From Acetivibrio alkalicellulosi (GTDB lineage Bacteria > Bacillota > Clostridia > Acetivibrionales > Acetivibrionaceae): a DNA stretch of 64,000 nt. Below are positions 24,463 through 33,744 of the stretch, piece by piece (position 1 is the stretch's first letter; each line of letters opens with the position of its first letter). The notes below the pieces were generated by a model, which was not told the origin of the DNA, did no database searches, and saw only the letters and a program-made list of their open reading frames with translations. Where the stretch lies: assembly GCA_008125075.1 (NCBI GenBank), contig VLTH01000001.1:465497-529496 (forward strand), in the 5' to 3' direction. The position numbers were made by a program, and so were the translations under genes.

Positions 24463-25062
24463 ATGGGATTGAGAAGTGAAAAAAAGATAATTATACGTGA
24501 AAAAATTTTAAAAGCAGCCAGCCAGCTTCTTTTAATTAATGGTTATGAAAATACAACTACAGATCAAATAGCCCAAAAAGCAGGTATAGGGGCAGGAACC
24601 CTTTATAATTATTTTAAATCAAAAGCTGATATATTTATAGAAGTATTTGCAGAAGAATTTGAGGATGATGAAAATACAATAGAAATAAAAGAGTACAACA
24701 TTGATTGTGCAACAGATATAATTTTATCCTATGGTATGAGTCATATAGGAAAGATTATGAATTTTAGTAAAAACATATTAAAGGACTTGACAGTAGCAGC
24801 ATTTGGAATGTACAAAAAAAACCCCAGACTTTTTAGAAAAATGATTGATATGGATTATAAAATGATGGATAAATTCTCTTTATTAATAAACCAATTGAAA
24901 GAAAAAAATGTTTTGTCCCATGATATTAATACAAAAGATGCAGTTGAACTTATATATAGCGCCATGTCATACGAGTTTCTTATATACTTATTTGAAGACG
25001 ATAAAAATATAGATGAAGTAGAAGAGAACATAAAAAGAAAAGTAAAGATAATACTTAAATAG
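24463..25062 (+). CDS. TetR/AcrR-family repressor
   Basis: 199 residues. The N-terminal helix-turn-helix is at about 25-50 (TTDQIAQKAGIGAGTLYNYF). The remainder is all-helical ligand-binding and dimerisation domain. The ATG at 24463 is preferred over 24454 because AAAGGA sits at the right distance. It is the first gene of the efflux operon; the ABC gene begins about 19 bases after its stop. The tandem palindromes upstream are likely its binding sites. Confidence 0.92.
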   Translation: MGLRSEKKIIIREKILKAASQLLLINGYENTTTDQIAQKAGIGAGTLYNYFKSKADIFIEVFAEEFEDDENTIEIKEYNIDCATDIILSYGMSHIGKIMNFSKNILKDLTVAAFGMYKKNPRLFRKMIDMDYKMMDKFSLLINQLKEKNVLSHDINTKDAVELIYSAMSYEFLIYLFEDDKNIDEVEENIKRKVKIILK

Positions 25063-25081
25063 CCGAAAGCAGGTGAATATG

Positions 25082-25786
25082 ATGAGCATAATACTTAGTG
25101 CTACCAATCTTTCTAAGTTTTATCAAATGGGTGAAGTTCAGGTTAAAGCACTCAACGCGGTAGATTTTGAAATTCACCAGGGTGAATTTGTTGTGGTTTT
25201 AGGACCTAGTGGATCTGGAAAGAGTACTATGTTAAATATGATTGGAGGTATGGATAAGGCTACAGGGGGAGAAATTTATTATAAAGGCAAGCCGCTACAT
25301 AATGCAACAGAAAAGCAGTTGACTCAATATCGCAGAAATGCAGTAGGCTTTGTCTTTCAGTTTTATAATCTTATGCCCAATTTAACAGCGCTAGAAAACA
25401 TCAAGTTGTCTGTTGAAATAGCAAGTAATCCGTTAGATGTCAATATGGTAATGGATGAAGTAGGTCTTTTAGACAGAGCGGATCATTTTCCATCCCAGCT
25501 ATCAGGTGGTCAACAGCAAAGGGTTGCTATTGCAAGAGCAGTTGCAAAAAATCCTGATATTTTACTATGCGACGAGCCTACCGGAGCACTAGATACTTCT
25601 ACTGGAATTCAGGTTTTAAAACTATTGCAGGACTTTAATCAAAAACACAGAAAAACAGTGATTATTATTACCCACAATTCAGGAATATCAAGAATGGCAG
25701 ATCGGGTCTTTCATATGCACGATGGTAAAATAGACAAAATAGAAATTATTGATACCCCCATGCAACCGGCGGAGGTGGAATGGTAG
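25082..25786 (+). CDS. MacB/LolD-type ABC ATPase
   Basis: 234 residues. Walker A GPSGSGKST, Q-loop FVFQFYNLMPNLTALEN, signature LSGGQQQRVAIARA, Walker B ILLCDEPTGALD, H-loop IITHN. The Q-loop and signature are typical of the MacB/LolD/SalX (3.A.1.122/125) class that pairs with FtsX-like permeases. Start is the second of two adjacent ATGs (25079/25082) after AGGTGA. The permease start codon directly follows its stop. Confidence 0.93.
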   Translation: MSIILSATNLSKFYQMGEVQVKALNAVDFEIHQGEFVVVLGPSGSGKSTMLNMIGGMDKATGGEIYYKGKPLHNATEKQLTQYRRNAVGFVFQFYNLMPNLTALENIKLSVEIASNPLDVNMVMDEVGLLDRADHFPSQLSGGQQQRVAIARAVAKNPDILLCDEPTGALDTSTGIQVLKLLQDFNQKHRKTVIIITHNSGISRMADRVFHMHDGKIDKIEIIDTPMQPAEVEW

Positions 25787-28147
25787 GTGCTACATAAAAA
25801 AATGCTGCGTGATCTTCTCAAAAATAAAGTAGCCTATTTAGCCTGTTCTGCTATTATAGCTATAGGTCTTATGATATATGTATCAATGGAAAATACATAT
25901 ATTAATTTAAATAGATCTATGAACTTCTTTTACAATGAATATAACTTTGCAGATGGTTTTGCAACTGTTGAATCAATGCCATCAAATCAATTAAGAGCAA
26001 TAACTGATATTTTAGGTATTGAACAAGTATCAGGTAAGCTTGTAAAAGATGTAAGAGTGTTATTTCCCGATAGAGAGGATAATGTTTATCTTCGACTTGT
26101 ATCGGTAGATATGAATGAGCATGAAAGATTAAATGATATATGGCTTATGGAAGGAACAGATTTAGAACAAGGCAAGAAAAATATATGGACAGGGATAAAG
26201 TTTTATGATGCTAATGAGTTAAGCTATGGAGATATTATAAAAGTTATAATAAACGGAAAAATTACTGAGTTAAATGTTATAGGAAAAGCACAAAGTCCTG
26301 AACATGTATATGTTATGAAGGATATAGCAGATTTTTATCCATCTGAAAAAGAGTTTGGAGTAGCATATATTCCCTATGATGTAATGGAAAAGCTATTTGA
26401 TCTGCAAGGAATTATTAACGAAATATCATTTAAAGTAGATCCTTATTTCTCTTTTGAAGATATAAAGAGTCATTTAGAAAGCACACTAAAGAGCTACAAT
26501 GTGTCAGGTATAGTAGAAAGAAAGGATCAGCTTAGTAATTTTATGCTGGCAGAAGAAATAGAACAAATTGAAAAAATGTCGTCAAGCATACCCATATTAT
26601 TTTTAGTAATTGCATCTATAATATTATGGATAATGTTAAAAAGGATGGTAGAGCACCAAAGAATGCAGATAGGAACATTAAAGGCATCTGGATATTCATC
26701 TGTACAAATACTTAAGCACTACGTTTCATATAGCATTGTAATTGGAACAATTGGAGGTATTGTAGGCGGTGTTTTGGGTTTTATAATTTCTGATGTAATG
26801 ATGATGATGTACCAGGATATATATACATTGCCCAATTTAGAAAGTGAGTTTTCTCTTTTTTATTTTTTTATGGGAATACTTATCTCCATTGTTTTTAGCA
26901 GTATTGCTGGGATATTAGGGGCTAAAGGAGTATTAAAACTTGAACCTGCTGAATCTATGAGGCCTCCTGCACCTGTTTCAGGCAAGAAGGTGATGTTAGA
27001 AAAGGTAAAGATATTCTGGAACGCTTTAACAGTTCAGGGTAAAATGGCAGTTAGGAATATTTTCAGAAGTAAGGGAAGAAGCTTGTTTACCTGCATGGGA
27101 ATTGCATTTGCTTTTAGCTTAATGGCAGCCATGTTTTCTTTTGTTAATATGTTTGATGTTATAATTATGGATACATTTGAGTATGTACAAAAATATGATA
27201 TGAAGGTTACTTTTTTTCCACCCCAAAATGCCACACCTATTATTAGGGAGTTGGGGACAATAAGTGATATTGATTTGGCAGAACCCATGTGGGAAGTTCC
27301 TGTAACGCTGATAAATGAGTATAGAAAAAATGATACAATAATTCTAGGCTTAAATAGTAACTCGGATTTGTATCATGTAGTTGATGAAAAGAAGCAAAGA
27401 GTGATGCTGTTAGAAGGTGGAATAATATTAGCAGAACCACTTGCAAAAAAGCTTAACGCCAAAATAGGTGATACATTAGATATTAAAACTCCCTTTACCC
27501 AAAAAGATGATTTGCAAATACGTGTTGCAAATATTGTTCCACAATATATAGGAACTAATGGATTTATGATATTAGAAGATCTTAATGCTCTCCTAGGACA
27601 TAGAGATGCTGCTAACTCCGTTTTGCTAAGGCTTCCTCAAGAATCAGTGAGGGAAATAAAAGGCGCACTAAATGAATCTAAAATTGTTACATCCATTGAA
27701 GAAATACATCAGACTAAAGAAAAGTATGCAGATTTACTGGAACAGGCATTTATAATGCTGTATGTAATGTCACTGATGGCTGTGTTGACAGGGTTTGCTA
27801 TTATATACAACTCTGGATTAATATCTTTTTCAGAAAGAGAAAGAGAACTGGCATCTTTGAGAGTAATGGGAATGAGCAATGGAGAAGTTATGGAAGTTCT
27901 TTCATTTGAGCAGATTTTTCTTGGGGTTGTTGGTATTATAATAGGTATTCCACTGACCTATTTTTATAATTATATATTATCAGAGAGTTTTGAGACTGAT
28001 TTATATAATTTCCCAATGGTAGTTAAACCAGATGTATTTTTATATGCACTTGTGGGTACGTTGTCAGCCATTTTTCTTGCCTACCTTTCTATAAGAAAGA
28101 GAGTAAGAAATCTTAGCATGGTTGAGGTGTTAAAAGAGCGTGAATAA
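25787..28147 (+). CDS. FtsX-like ABC permease
   Basis: 786 residues in two FtsX modules: TM1 near the N-terminus, a large extracytoplasmic domain (about 45-260), three helices around 265-390, a short linker with LEPAESMRPPAPV, then TM, a second extracytoplasmic domain (about 430-640) and three final helices (about 650-780). The GTG start abuts the ATPase stop, with GGAGG about 10 bases upstream inside that gene. It probably forms an efflux pump with the ATPase and the HlyD-like adaptor two genes on. Confidence 0.9.
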   Translation: MLHKKMLRDLLKNKVAYLACSAIIAIGLMIYVSMENTYINLNRSMNFFYNEYNFADGFATVESMPSNQLRAITDILGIEQVSGKLVKDVRVLFPDREDNVYLRLVSVDMNEHERLNDIWLMEGTDLEQGKKNIWTGIKFYDANELSYGDIIKVIINGKITELNVIGKAQSPEHVYVMKDIADFYPSEKEFGVAYIPYDVMEKLFDLQGIINEISFKVDPYFSFEDIKSHLESTLKSYNVSGIVERKDQLSNFMLAEEIEQIEKMSSSIPILFLVIASIILWIMLKRMVEHQRMQIGTLKASGYSSVQILKHYVSYSIVIGTIGGIVGGVLGFIISDVMMMMYQDIYTLPNLESEFSLFYFFMGILISIVFSSIAGILGAKGVLKLEPAESMRPPAPVSGKKVMLEKVKIFWNALTVQGKMAVRNIFRSKGRSLFTCMGIAFAFSLMAAMFSFVNMFDVIIMDTFEYVQKYDMKVTFFPPQNATPIIRELGTISDIDLAEPMWEVPVTLINEYRKNDTIILGLNSNSDLYHVVDEKKQRVMLLEGGIILAEPLAKKLNAKIGDTLDIKTPFTQKDDLQIRVANIVPQYIGTNGFMILEDLNALLGHRDAANSVLLRLPQESVREIKGALNESKIVTSIEEIHQTKEKYADLLEQAFIMLYVMSLMAVLTGFAIIYNSGLISFSERERELASLRVMGMSNGEVMEVLSFEQIFLGVVGIIIGIPLTYFYNYILSESFETDLYNFPMVVKPDVFLYALVGTLSAIFLAYLSIRKRVRNLSMVEVLKERE

Positions 28148-28161
28148 GTTATATTTAAAAC

Positions 28162-28270
28162 TATATCGCAGCGGAAGCTGCAATCAAAGTAGTAAGTTCC
28201 ACTGCGATAAACAGAGGAACTATATCTTCTAAAAAGTTTGCTAAAAAAGCAAACTTTTTGAGAAGAATAT
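28162..28270. repeat. Two-hairpin dispersed element, copy 2 (family C)
   Basis: Near-identical reverse complement of 3155-3263. It lies between the permease and adaptor genes, inside an operon, where its hairpins could alter the ratio of upstream to downstream expression. Confidence 0.85.
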
Positions 28271-28291
28271 TATATAAGCGAGGATGATGTT

Positions 28292-29542
28292 ATGAAAAAA
28301 GCAGTAAAATGGATAATAGGCTCAATAATTATAATAATTATTGGGGCATATGTTGTATATGAGATGGTAAAACCTGTTGAGGTTGAATTGTTTTATGTTG
28401 AGCCTAGGGAAGTTATTCTTTCATTTAAAGAGGAGGGGAGAGTTGAGCCAGTGTTAAAAAGAGATGTTTACTCAATTTTGACCCAGAAGATTATTGAGCT
28501 AAATGTAGAAGAGGGGCAGTTTGTAGAAGAGGGAAGCATAATTGCACATCTTGACACAGAGGCTATCGAAAAACAGATAAATATATTAAAAGTGCAGAGA
28601 AATAACATGGTGCAGCTTAAAAAAATGACATTGAAGGAACTAAAAAATCAGATAGATCAGCAGCAGCTTATGATTCAGGAAACAACCAGACAATTAGATA
28701 CTGGAAAAAGGGAGATTGAAAGAATAAAAAGTCTGTTTGAAAATAATTCTGCAAGTAGTATACAGGTAGAAGCTGCGGAAAATCAGGTTAAGCTTCTAGA
28801 AGGATCTCTAGATCATCAAAGGTTAGCGCTTTTGCAAATGCAAGCCCAATATGACAATCCTCAAAGTGAGACGGTGGGATACCACAATTCAAATGTAGAT
28901 ACAGTTGATTCACAGATAAGGCAATTAGAAAGTCAACTTGAGGACAGCCTTATAAAAGCACCTATAAGTGGTGTTGTTATAAATTTAAATTATAGGGATG
29001 GGGGAATAATCAGCTCTCAGTTACCACTTTGTACCTTGTATCAGCCAGATAATTATCGTATTGAAGTTATGGTTTTATCGGAAGATGCTGTAAACCTTAA
29101 AAAAGGAATGATGGTAGACTTAACACAGAAATTATCAAGGGGAGATATTAAGTTTACAGGAGAAATTGACTATATAGCTCCAGTTGCAACTGAAAGCTTA
29201 TCTTTATTAGGTCTAAAAGAACAGCGGGTTAAAATGCATATCAAATTATTAGAGCAAAGGGAGGCAGTCTTGTATCCAGGATTTTCTGTTGATGCCCGGT
29301 TTACCACGCTCAAAGAAGATAATTTAATTACTGTTCCTAAAACCAGCTTGTTTAGATCAAATGGAAAAGATGCCTTATGGGTTGTAGAAGACGGCAAAGC
29401 TGTAATTAGATATGTTGAAAAAGGTATAAATACAGATGTGGATACAGTTATAACTGAAGGGCTTATTAAAGGTGAATATGTAATTAAAAATCCAAATGTA
29501 GATAGATTGAGCGTCGGTAAACCTGTTGTTGAAATAAAATAA
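28292..29542 (+). CDS. HlyD/MacA-type membrane fusion adaptor
   Basis: 416 residues. An N-terminal anchor (about 6-25) is followed by a split biotinyl-lipoyl-like domain (EGRVEPVLKRDVYS near 50; IKAPISGVVINL near 225), a coiled-coil hairpin (about 95-210, rich in Gln/Leu/Glu) and a beta-barrel region. In Gram-positives such adaptors extend from the membrane and couple to MacB-like pumps. Ribosome site GAGGATG is moderate. The gene closes the operon, which ends in a strong terminator. Confidence 0.9.
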   Translation: MKKAVKWIIGSIIIIIIGAYVVYEMVKPVEVELFYVEPREVILSFKEEGRVEPVLKRDVYSILTQKIIELNVEEGQFVEEGSIIAHLDTEAIEKQINILKVQRNNMVQLKKMTLKELKNQIDQQQLMIQETTRQLDTGKREIERIKSLFENNSASSIQVEAAENQVKLLEGSLDHQRLALLQMQAQYDNPQSETVGYHNSNVDTVDSQIRQLESQLEDSLIKAPISGVVINLNYRDGGIISSQLPLCTLYQPDNYRIEVMVLSEDAVNLKKGMMVDLTQKLSRGDIKFTGEIDYIAPVATESLSLLGLKEQRVKMHIKLLEQREAVLYPGFSVDARFTTLKEDNLITVPKTSLFRSNGKDALWVVEDGKAVIRYVEKGINTDVDTVITEGLIKGEYVIKNPNVDRLSVGKPVVEIK

Positions 29543-29551
29543 GTTTGAGCA

Positions 29552-29591
29552 AAAAAAATAAGGCCTTATAAATTAAAAGGTCTTATTTTTT
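29552..29591 (+). terminator. Efflux operon terminator
   Basis: AAAAAATAAGGCCTT faces AAGGTCTTATTTTTT around an AT loop. Confidence 0.88.
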
Positions 29592-29730
29592 ATTCCTATA
29601 CTAGTTCATTTATAATCGACTACTAAAGAACAAAAGAAAATCTATTCTATTATTATTTATATAACTTATGGTAATTTAGCTTAAGAGTTTTGAGTATTTT
29701 AAGTTACTTCTAACTTAACTAATTACAGTA

Positions 29731-30315
29731 CTATTCACTTTTGTTTACTTTTATTTCTACGTCATTTGTGTTTATTTTTATTTTGTTTGTGTCACTGCCA
29801 ATAAACTGATTTTCTTTTACAAGATAATAGCCTTGAGTAGGATTTATTAAAGAAGCAGGCACATTATCGTAGGTAGATAAGAAGAATAAGTATGTAGAAT
29901 CTTTTTTTATATCAGCTTTATCGCTACTAATAACTGTTAACTCTTTAGTCTCCCCACCAAGTTGTTTTATTTCAACAATTTCTTTTTTTGACTTTATGTC
30001 ACCTTTATAGATCTTAGTAATTTCAACATCATATATAGTATACATAGTTTTAGTTGAATTATAAGTACTACCAGGATTAAGTTTCTCATCATTGACATAA
30101 TCATACATATTATTTGACAGATCCAACATTTCAACCCTTGAACTTAATATCTTTCCTTCAATAATAGTATCTGCAATTGCCACCATAGAGTCTAAGTCTT
30201 CATAATAAGGATAGTCAACATTGACAAATACTTTTTCTTTTGTTTGTGAACATCCTGTTGATATCAACATAATTAATATTAATACAATAATAGTTTTTCT
30301 TTTAAAACACTTCAT
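29731..30315 (-). CDS. Lipoprotein of unknown function
   Basis: 194 residues. The signal peptide ends in lipobox ISTGC (Cys at about 22). The mature part starts with SMVAIADTIIEGKI and contains TMYTIYDVEITKIYKGD and a short YLFFLSTYDN, alternating strand patterns of a small beta-barrel or OB-like domain often seen in Firmicute lipoproteins of unknown role. AGGAGGATA precedes the ATG. It is monocistronic. Confidence 0.7.
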   Translation of the reverse strand: MKCFKRKTIIVLILIMLISTGCSQTKEKVFVNVDYPYYEDLDSMVAIADTIIEGKILSSRVEMLDLSNNMYDYVNDEKLNPGSTYNSTKTMYTIYDVEITKIYKGDIKSKKEIVEIKQLGGETKELTVISSDKADIKKDSTYLFFLSTYDNVPASLINPTQGYYLVKENQFIGSDTNKIKINTNDVEIKVNKSE

Positions 30316-30615
30316 TTTATATCCTCCTTGTCTATCTGTTTGTTTCTATTATAACATATTTTGATTTATAACAATTCCTCAAATTAACTTATTCGAATAT
30401 TATGTATACTTAAAATAGAAAATAATTAAATACTTTATTGCCAAAGGTATTTACAAATTAGTAAATTAAAAATATAATTTACCATAGGGAATTAAAGATA
30501 TTAAAATTTATATTAGGAGGTGCTTTGTTGTAAATAAGTAATGAGTATGCAATTAATAAAAACAGAAGCAAAAGAAACAGTTAAATCATATCAAAAGAAG
30601 AAAGAGGTCGTTAAA

Positions 30616-31767
30616 ATGAAAAAACTAATTGCAATTATTTTATCAATGTTTATTATTTTAAGTTTTATGGGGTGTAATACTTCAGTAGAAGAGCCCGAAC
30701 AGAATATTCCTGGAAAAGAGATGTCAGATCAGGATGATCAGGATCAAGGTGATACACAGGAGAAAGATGGAGAAGAAAGACTTATAGGGGTTGCTATGCC
30801 AACTCAATCACTTCAACGCTGGAATCAAGATGGTGCTAACATGAAGGCTCAACTTGAAGCAAAAGGTTATAAAGCTGATCTTCAATATGCTGACAATAAT
30901 GTTAATACTCAAATTCAACAAATTGAAAATATGATAACAAAAGGTTGTGATGTTTTAGTAATTGCATCTATTGATGGTTCAACCCTTACAGATGTTTTAA
31001 AACAGGCTGCTGAGAATGACATTAAAGTTATAGCTTATGATAGATTGATCATGAATTCTCCTCATGTTGACTATTATGCTACTTTTGATAACTTCAAAGT
31101 AGGAGTTATTCAAGGAGAATATATCGTAGAAAAGCTTGGACTTGATGAAGAGGATGGTCCATTTAATATAGAATTATTTGCTGGTTCTCCTGATGATAAT
31201 AATGCTAGATTTTTCTACGATGGTGCTATGAGTGTCTTAGAGTCTTACATAGAAAGTGGTAAGCTTAATATTCCAAGTGGGCAGAAGGACTTTTCAACAA
31301 TTGCAATACAGGGTTGGGAATCATCAAATGCACAGGCAAGAATGGATAACCTTATTACAGCTAATTATGCTGGTGGAGAAAAGCTTGATGCAGTACTTTC
31401 ACCGAATGACAGCCTTGCAATAGGTATTATTGCATCACTGAATAATTCAGGTTTTGGAGAAGAAGATAAGCCTTATCCAATTATTACTGGGCAGGATTGT
31501 GATAAACCAAATGTAATAGCTATGATTAATGGTCAGCAGTCAATGTCAATATTTAAAGATACAAGAACACTTGCAAGTAAGGTTGTAGAAATGGTGGATG
31601 CGTTAATACAAGGTAATGAAGCACCTGTAAACGATAATGTAACTTATGACAATGGAGAAAAGGTTGTTCCATCTTATCTTTGTGAACCTGTTTATGCAGA
31701 TGCTAACAACTACAGAGAGATTCTTATTGAAAGTGGATACTATGAAGAATCAGATTTAGAACAGTAA
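30616..31767 (+). CDS. chvE: Monosaccharide ABC transporter substrate-binding lipoprotein (ChvE-like)
   Basis: 383 residues. Signal peptide with lipobox SFMGC, then an acidic linker and a type I periplasmic-binding fold: IGVAMPTQSLQRWNQDG at the start, DVLVIASIDGSTLT, VIAYDRLIMNSPHVDYYATFDN in the hinge region and ITGQDCDKPNVIAMINGQQSM near the end. These match the ChvE group, which binds aldoses such as glucose, galactose, arabinose or xylose. The ATG at 30616 follows AGAGGTC; the longer frame to 30541 would put a charged leader before the signal peptide. The ATPase and permease genes follow after a repeat array. Confidence 0.9.
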   Translation: MKKLIAIILSMFIILSFMGCNTSVEEPEQNIPGKEMSDQDDQDQGDTQEKDGEERLIGVAMPTQSLQRWNQDGANMKAQLEAKGYKADLQYADNNVNTQIQQIENMITKGCDVLVIASIDGSTLTDVLKQAAENDIKVIAYDRLIMNSPHVDYYATFDNFKVGVIQGEYIVEKLGLDEEDGPFNIELFAGSPDDNNARFFYDGAMSVLESYIESGKLNIPSGQKDFSTIAIQGWESSNAQARMDNLITANYAGGEKLDAVLSPNDSLAIGIIASLNNSGFGEEDKPYPIITGQDCDKPNVIAMINGQQSMSIFKDTRTLASKVVEMVDALIQGNEAPVNDNVTYDNGEKVVPSYLCEPVYADANNYREILIESGYYEESDLEQ

Positions 31768-31792
31768 GAATTATTTTTAAATGTAGATATGT

Positions 31793-31830
31793 TTCGCGAT
31801 AGGGTTTTTTCTAAAATCTAATTTCGCGAA
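31793..31830 (+). terminator. Hairpin after substrate-binding gene
   Basis: TTCGCGA (31793-31799) and TCGCGAA (31824-31830) enclose a 24-base loop containing a T-run. It may protect the substrate-binding mRNA or partly terminate. Confidence 0.45.
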
Positions 31831-31846
31831 GCATTTTCTTTTATTA

Positions 31847-32161
31847 GAAGACTTGGAACGAAGTGAAAGACTTAAAAGGGTCGGGGCTCGATGCCCCAAG
31901 CTTTTATTAGAAGACTTGGAACGAAGTGAAAGACTTAAAAGGGTCGGGGCTCGATGCCCCAAGCTTTTATTAGAAGACTTGGAACGAAGTGAAAGACTTA
32001 AAAGGGTCGGGGCTCGATGCCCCAAGCTTTTATTAGAAGTCTTGGAAGGAAGTGAAAGACTTAAAAGCGAAGGGGCTCGATGCCCCAAGCTTTTATTAGA
32101 AGACTTGGAACGAAGTGAAAGACTTAAAAGCGTCGGGGCTCGATGCCCCAAGCTTTTATTT
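31847..32161 (+). repeat. Tandem array: five 63-bp units (family A)
   Basis: Units begin at 31847, 31910, 31973, 32036 and 32099. The first three are identical or nearly so; the fourth and fifth differ in a few bases. Each unit has GAAGACTTGGAACG, AAGTGAAAGACTTAAAAG and the hairpin GGGGCTCGATGCCCC; CTTGG near the unit start can also pair with CCAAG at its end, giving a nested fold. 63 is a multiple of three, so reading frames pass through, but the residues are repeat artefacts. The array separates the substrate-binding gene from the ATPase gene. Confidence 0.95.
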
Positions 32162-32177
32162 ACCGGGAGATTTTAAT

Positions 32178-33704
32178 ATGAATAAAAATATTTTAGAAAT
32201 GAAAAATATTACAAAGGTTTTTCCTGGAGTTAAAGCATTGAATAATGTAAACTTTCATGTTGTTTCAGGAGAAATTCATGCTTTAGTTGGAGAGAATGGA
32301 GCAGGCAAATCTACGCTTATGAATGTGCTAAGTGGAATATATTCACATGGCCAATACACTGGAGAAATAATTTTTCAAGGGAAAGAGTGCATTTTTAAGG
32401 ATATAAAAGATAGTGAAAAAATGGGTATTGTAATAATTCATCAGGAGCTTGCAATGGTTCCATACCTTTCTATAGGGGAGAATATTTTTTTAGGAAATGA
32501 GAGAGCAAAGGCAGGTATTATAAATTGGGATAGTACACATGTTGAGTCAGAAAAGTTTTTAAAGAGAGTTGGATTAAAAGAAGATACTCATACCCTTATA
32601 AAAGATATAGGAGTTGGAAAGCAGCAACTTGTTGAAATTGCAAAAGCCTTGTCAAAGAATGTGAAGCTTCTTATACTTGATGAGCCAACTGCAGCATTAA
32701 ATGAAGAGGATTCAGAGAATTTACTTAAACTGCTTATGGAAATGAAAAAAGATGGAATTACATCAATCCTTATATCACATAAGCTTAATGAGGTTCTTAA
32801 AGTTGCTGATTCTGTTACGGTATTATGTGATGGCTCCACCATAGAAACACTTAAAAAAGGTGATTCTTTAATAAGCGAAGACAGAATTATAAAGGGTATG
32901 GTAGGTCGTGAATTAGTTGACAGATATCCAAAGCATGTATCAAAAAAAGGAGAAGTTTATTTTGAGGTAAAAGATTGGAATGTATACCATCCTTTTATAG
33001 ATGGGAAAAAGATAATAAAAGATGTAAATATAAAAGTTCATAGAGGTGAAATTGTAGGAATATCGGGACTTATGGGTTCTGGAAGAACGGAATTTGCATT
33101 GAGTGTTTTTGGGAAAGCATATGGAAGAAACATAAGTGGATCTATATTAAAAGAGGGAAAGAAGCTTCAGATTAAAAATATTCGTCATGCAATAAAAAAT
33201 GGATTGGCCTATGTTACTGAAGATCGAAAAACTGCAGGTCTTATTTTAATGCAGGATATAAAAAATAATATTTCTTTACCAAGCCTTGATAAAGTCAGTA
33301 AACAAAATGTAATATCTGAGAATGAAGAAATAAAAGTTGCTGAAAACTATAGGAAAAATCTTAACATAAAGTCACCTAGTGTTTTTCAAAAAGTTTGTAA
33401 CTTATCTGGAGGTAATCAACAAAAGGTAGTCCTTGGGAAATGGATATTCTCAGATCCTGATGTATTAATACTTGATGAACCTACACGTGGAATTGATGTA
33501 GGTGCAAAATATGAAATATATACAATAATAAATAACCTTGCAGATCAAGGGAAATCAATAATATTTATATCTTCAGAACTTCCTGAAGTATTAGGTGTGT
33601 GCGATAGGATATATGTTATGAATGAGGGGAGGATTGTAGGTGAACTTGATAGAAAAGACGCATCTCAAGAAAGCATAATGAAGTGCATAATTAGATATTC
33701 ATGA
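32178..33704 (+). CDS. mmsA: Multiple-monosaccharide ABC transporter ATPase (tandem domains)
   Basis: 508 residues, two ABC domains as in RbsA/XylG/GguA. Domain 1: [39 protein letters not shown]. Domain 2: Walker A replaced by GLMGSGRTE (normal for this family, catalytically weak), [27 protein letters not shown]. The start is ATG 32178 after GGGAGA; the longer frame would translate the repeat. It works with the permease that follows and the ChvE-like lipoprotein to import aldoses. Confidence 0.93.
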   Translation: MNKNILEMKNITKVFPGVKALNNVNFHVVSGEIHALVGENGAGKSTLMNVLSGIYSHGQYTGEIIFQGKECIFKDIKDSEKMGIVIIHQELAMVPYLSIGENIFLGNERAKAGIINWDSTHVESEKFLKRVGLKEDTHTLIKDIGVGKQQLVEIAKALSKNVKLLILDEPTAALNEEDSENLLKLLMEMKKDGITSILISHKLNEVLKVADSVTVLCDGSTIETLKKGDSLISEDRIIKGMVGRELVDRYPKHVSKKGEVYFEVKDWNVYHPFIDGKKIIKDVNIKVHRGEIVGISGLMGSGRTEFALSVFGKAYGRNISGSILKEGKKLQIKNIRHAIKNGLAYVTEDRKTAGLILMQDIKNNISLPSLDKVSKQNVISENEEIKVAENYRKNLNIKSPSVFQKVCNLSGGNQQKVVLGKWIFSDPDVLILDEPTRGIDVGAKYEIYTIINNLADQGKSIIFISSELPEVLGVCDRIYVMNEGRIVGELDRKDASQESIMKCIIRYS

Positions 33705-33744
33705 GAATAGAAACAAAAGGTAACCAGAGAAGGGAGATAGTGAA

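Noticed and set aside
31847-32161. Possible CRISPR array
   Set aside because: Units are contiguous 63-bp tandem copies without unique spacers, and there are no cas genes nearby.
31777-32176. Long open frames on both strands through the 63-bp array (repeating GHRAP or GARCP-like peptides)
   Set aside because: They exist only because 63 is a multiple of three. There is no ribosome site, and the DNA, not the peptide, is what is shared with other copies.
32178-33704. Degenerate second Walker A (GLMGSGRTE) as a defect
   Set aside because: This variant is normal for tandem sugar ATPases such as RbsA and GguA.
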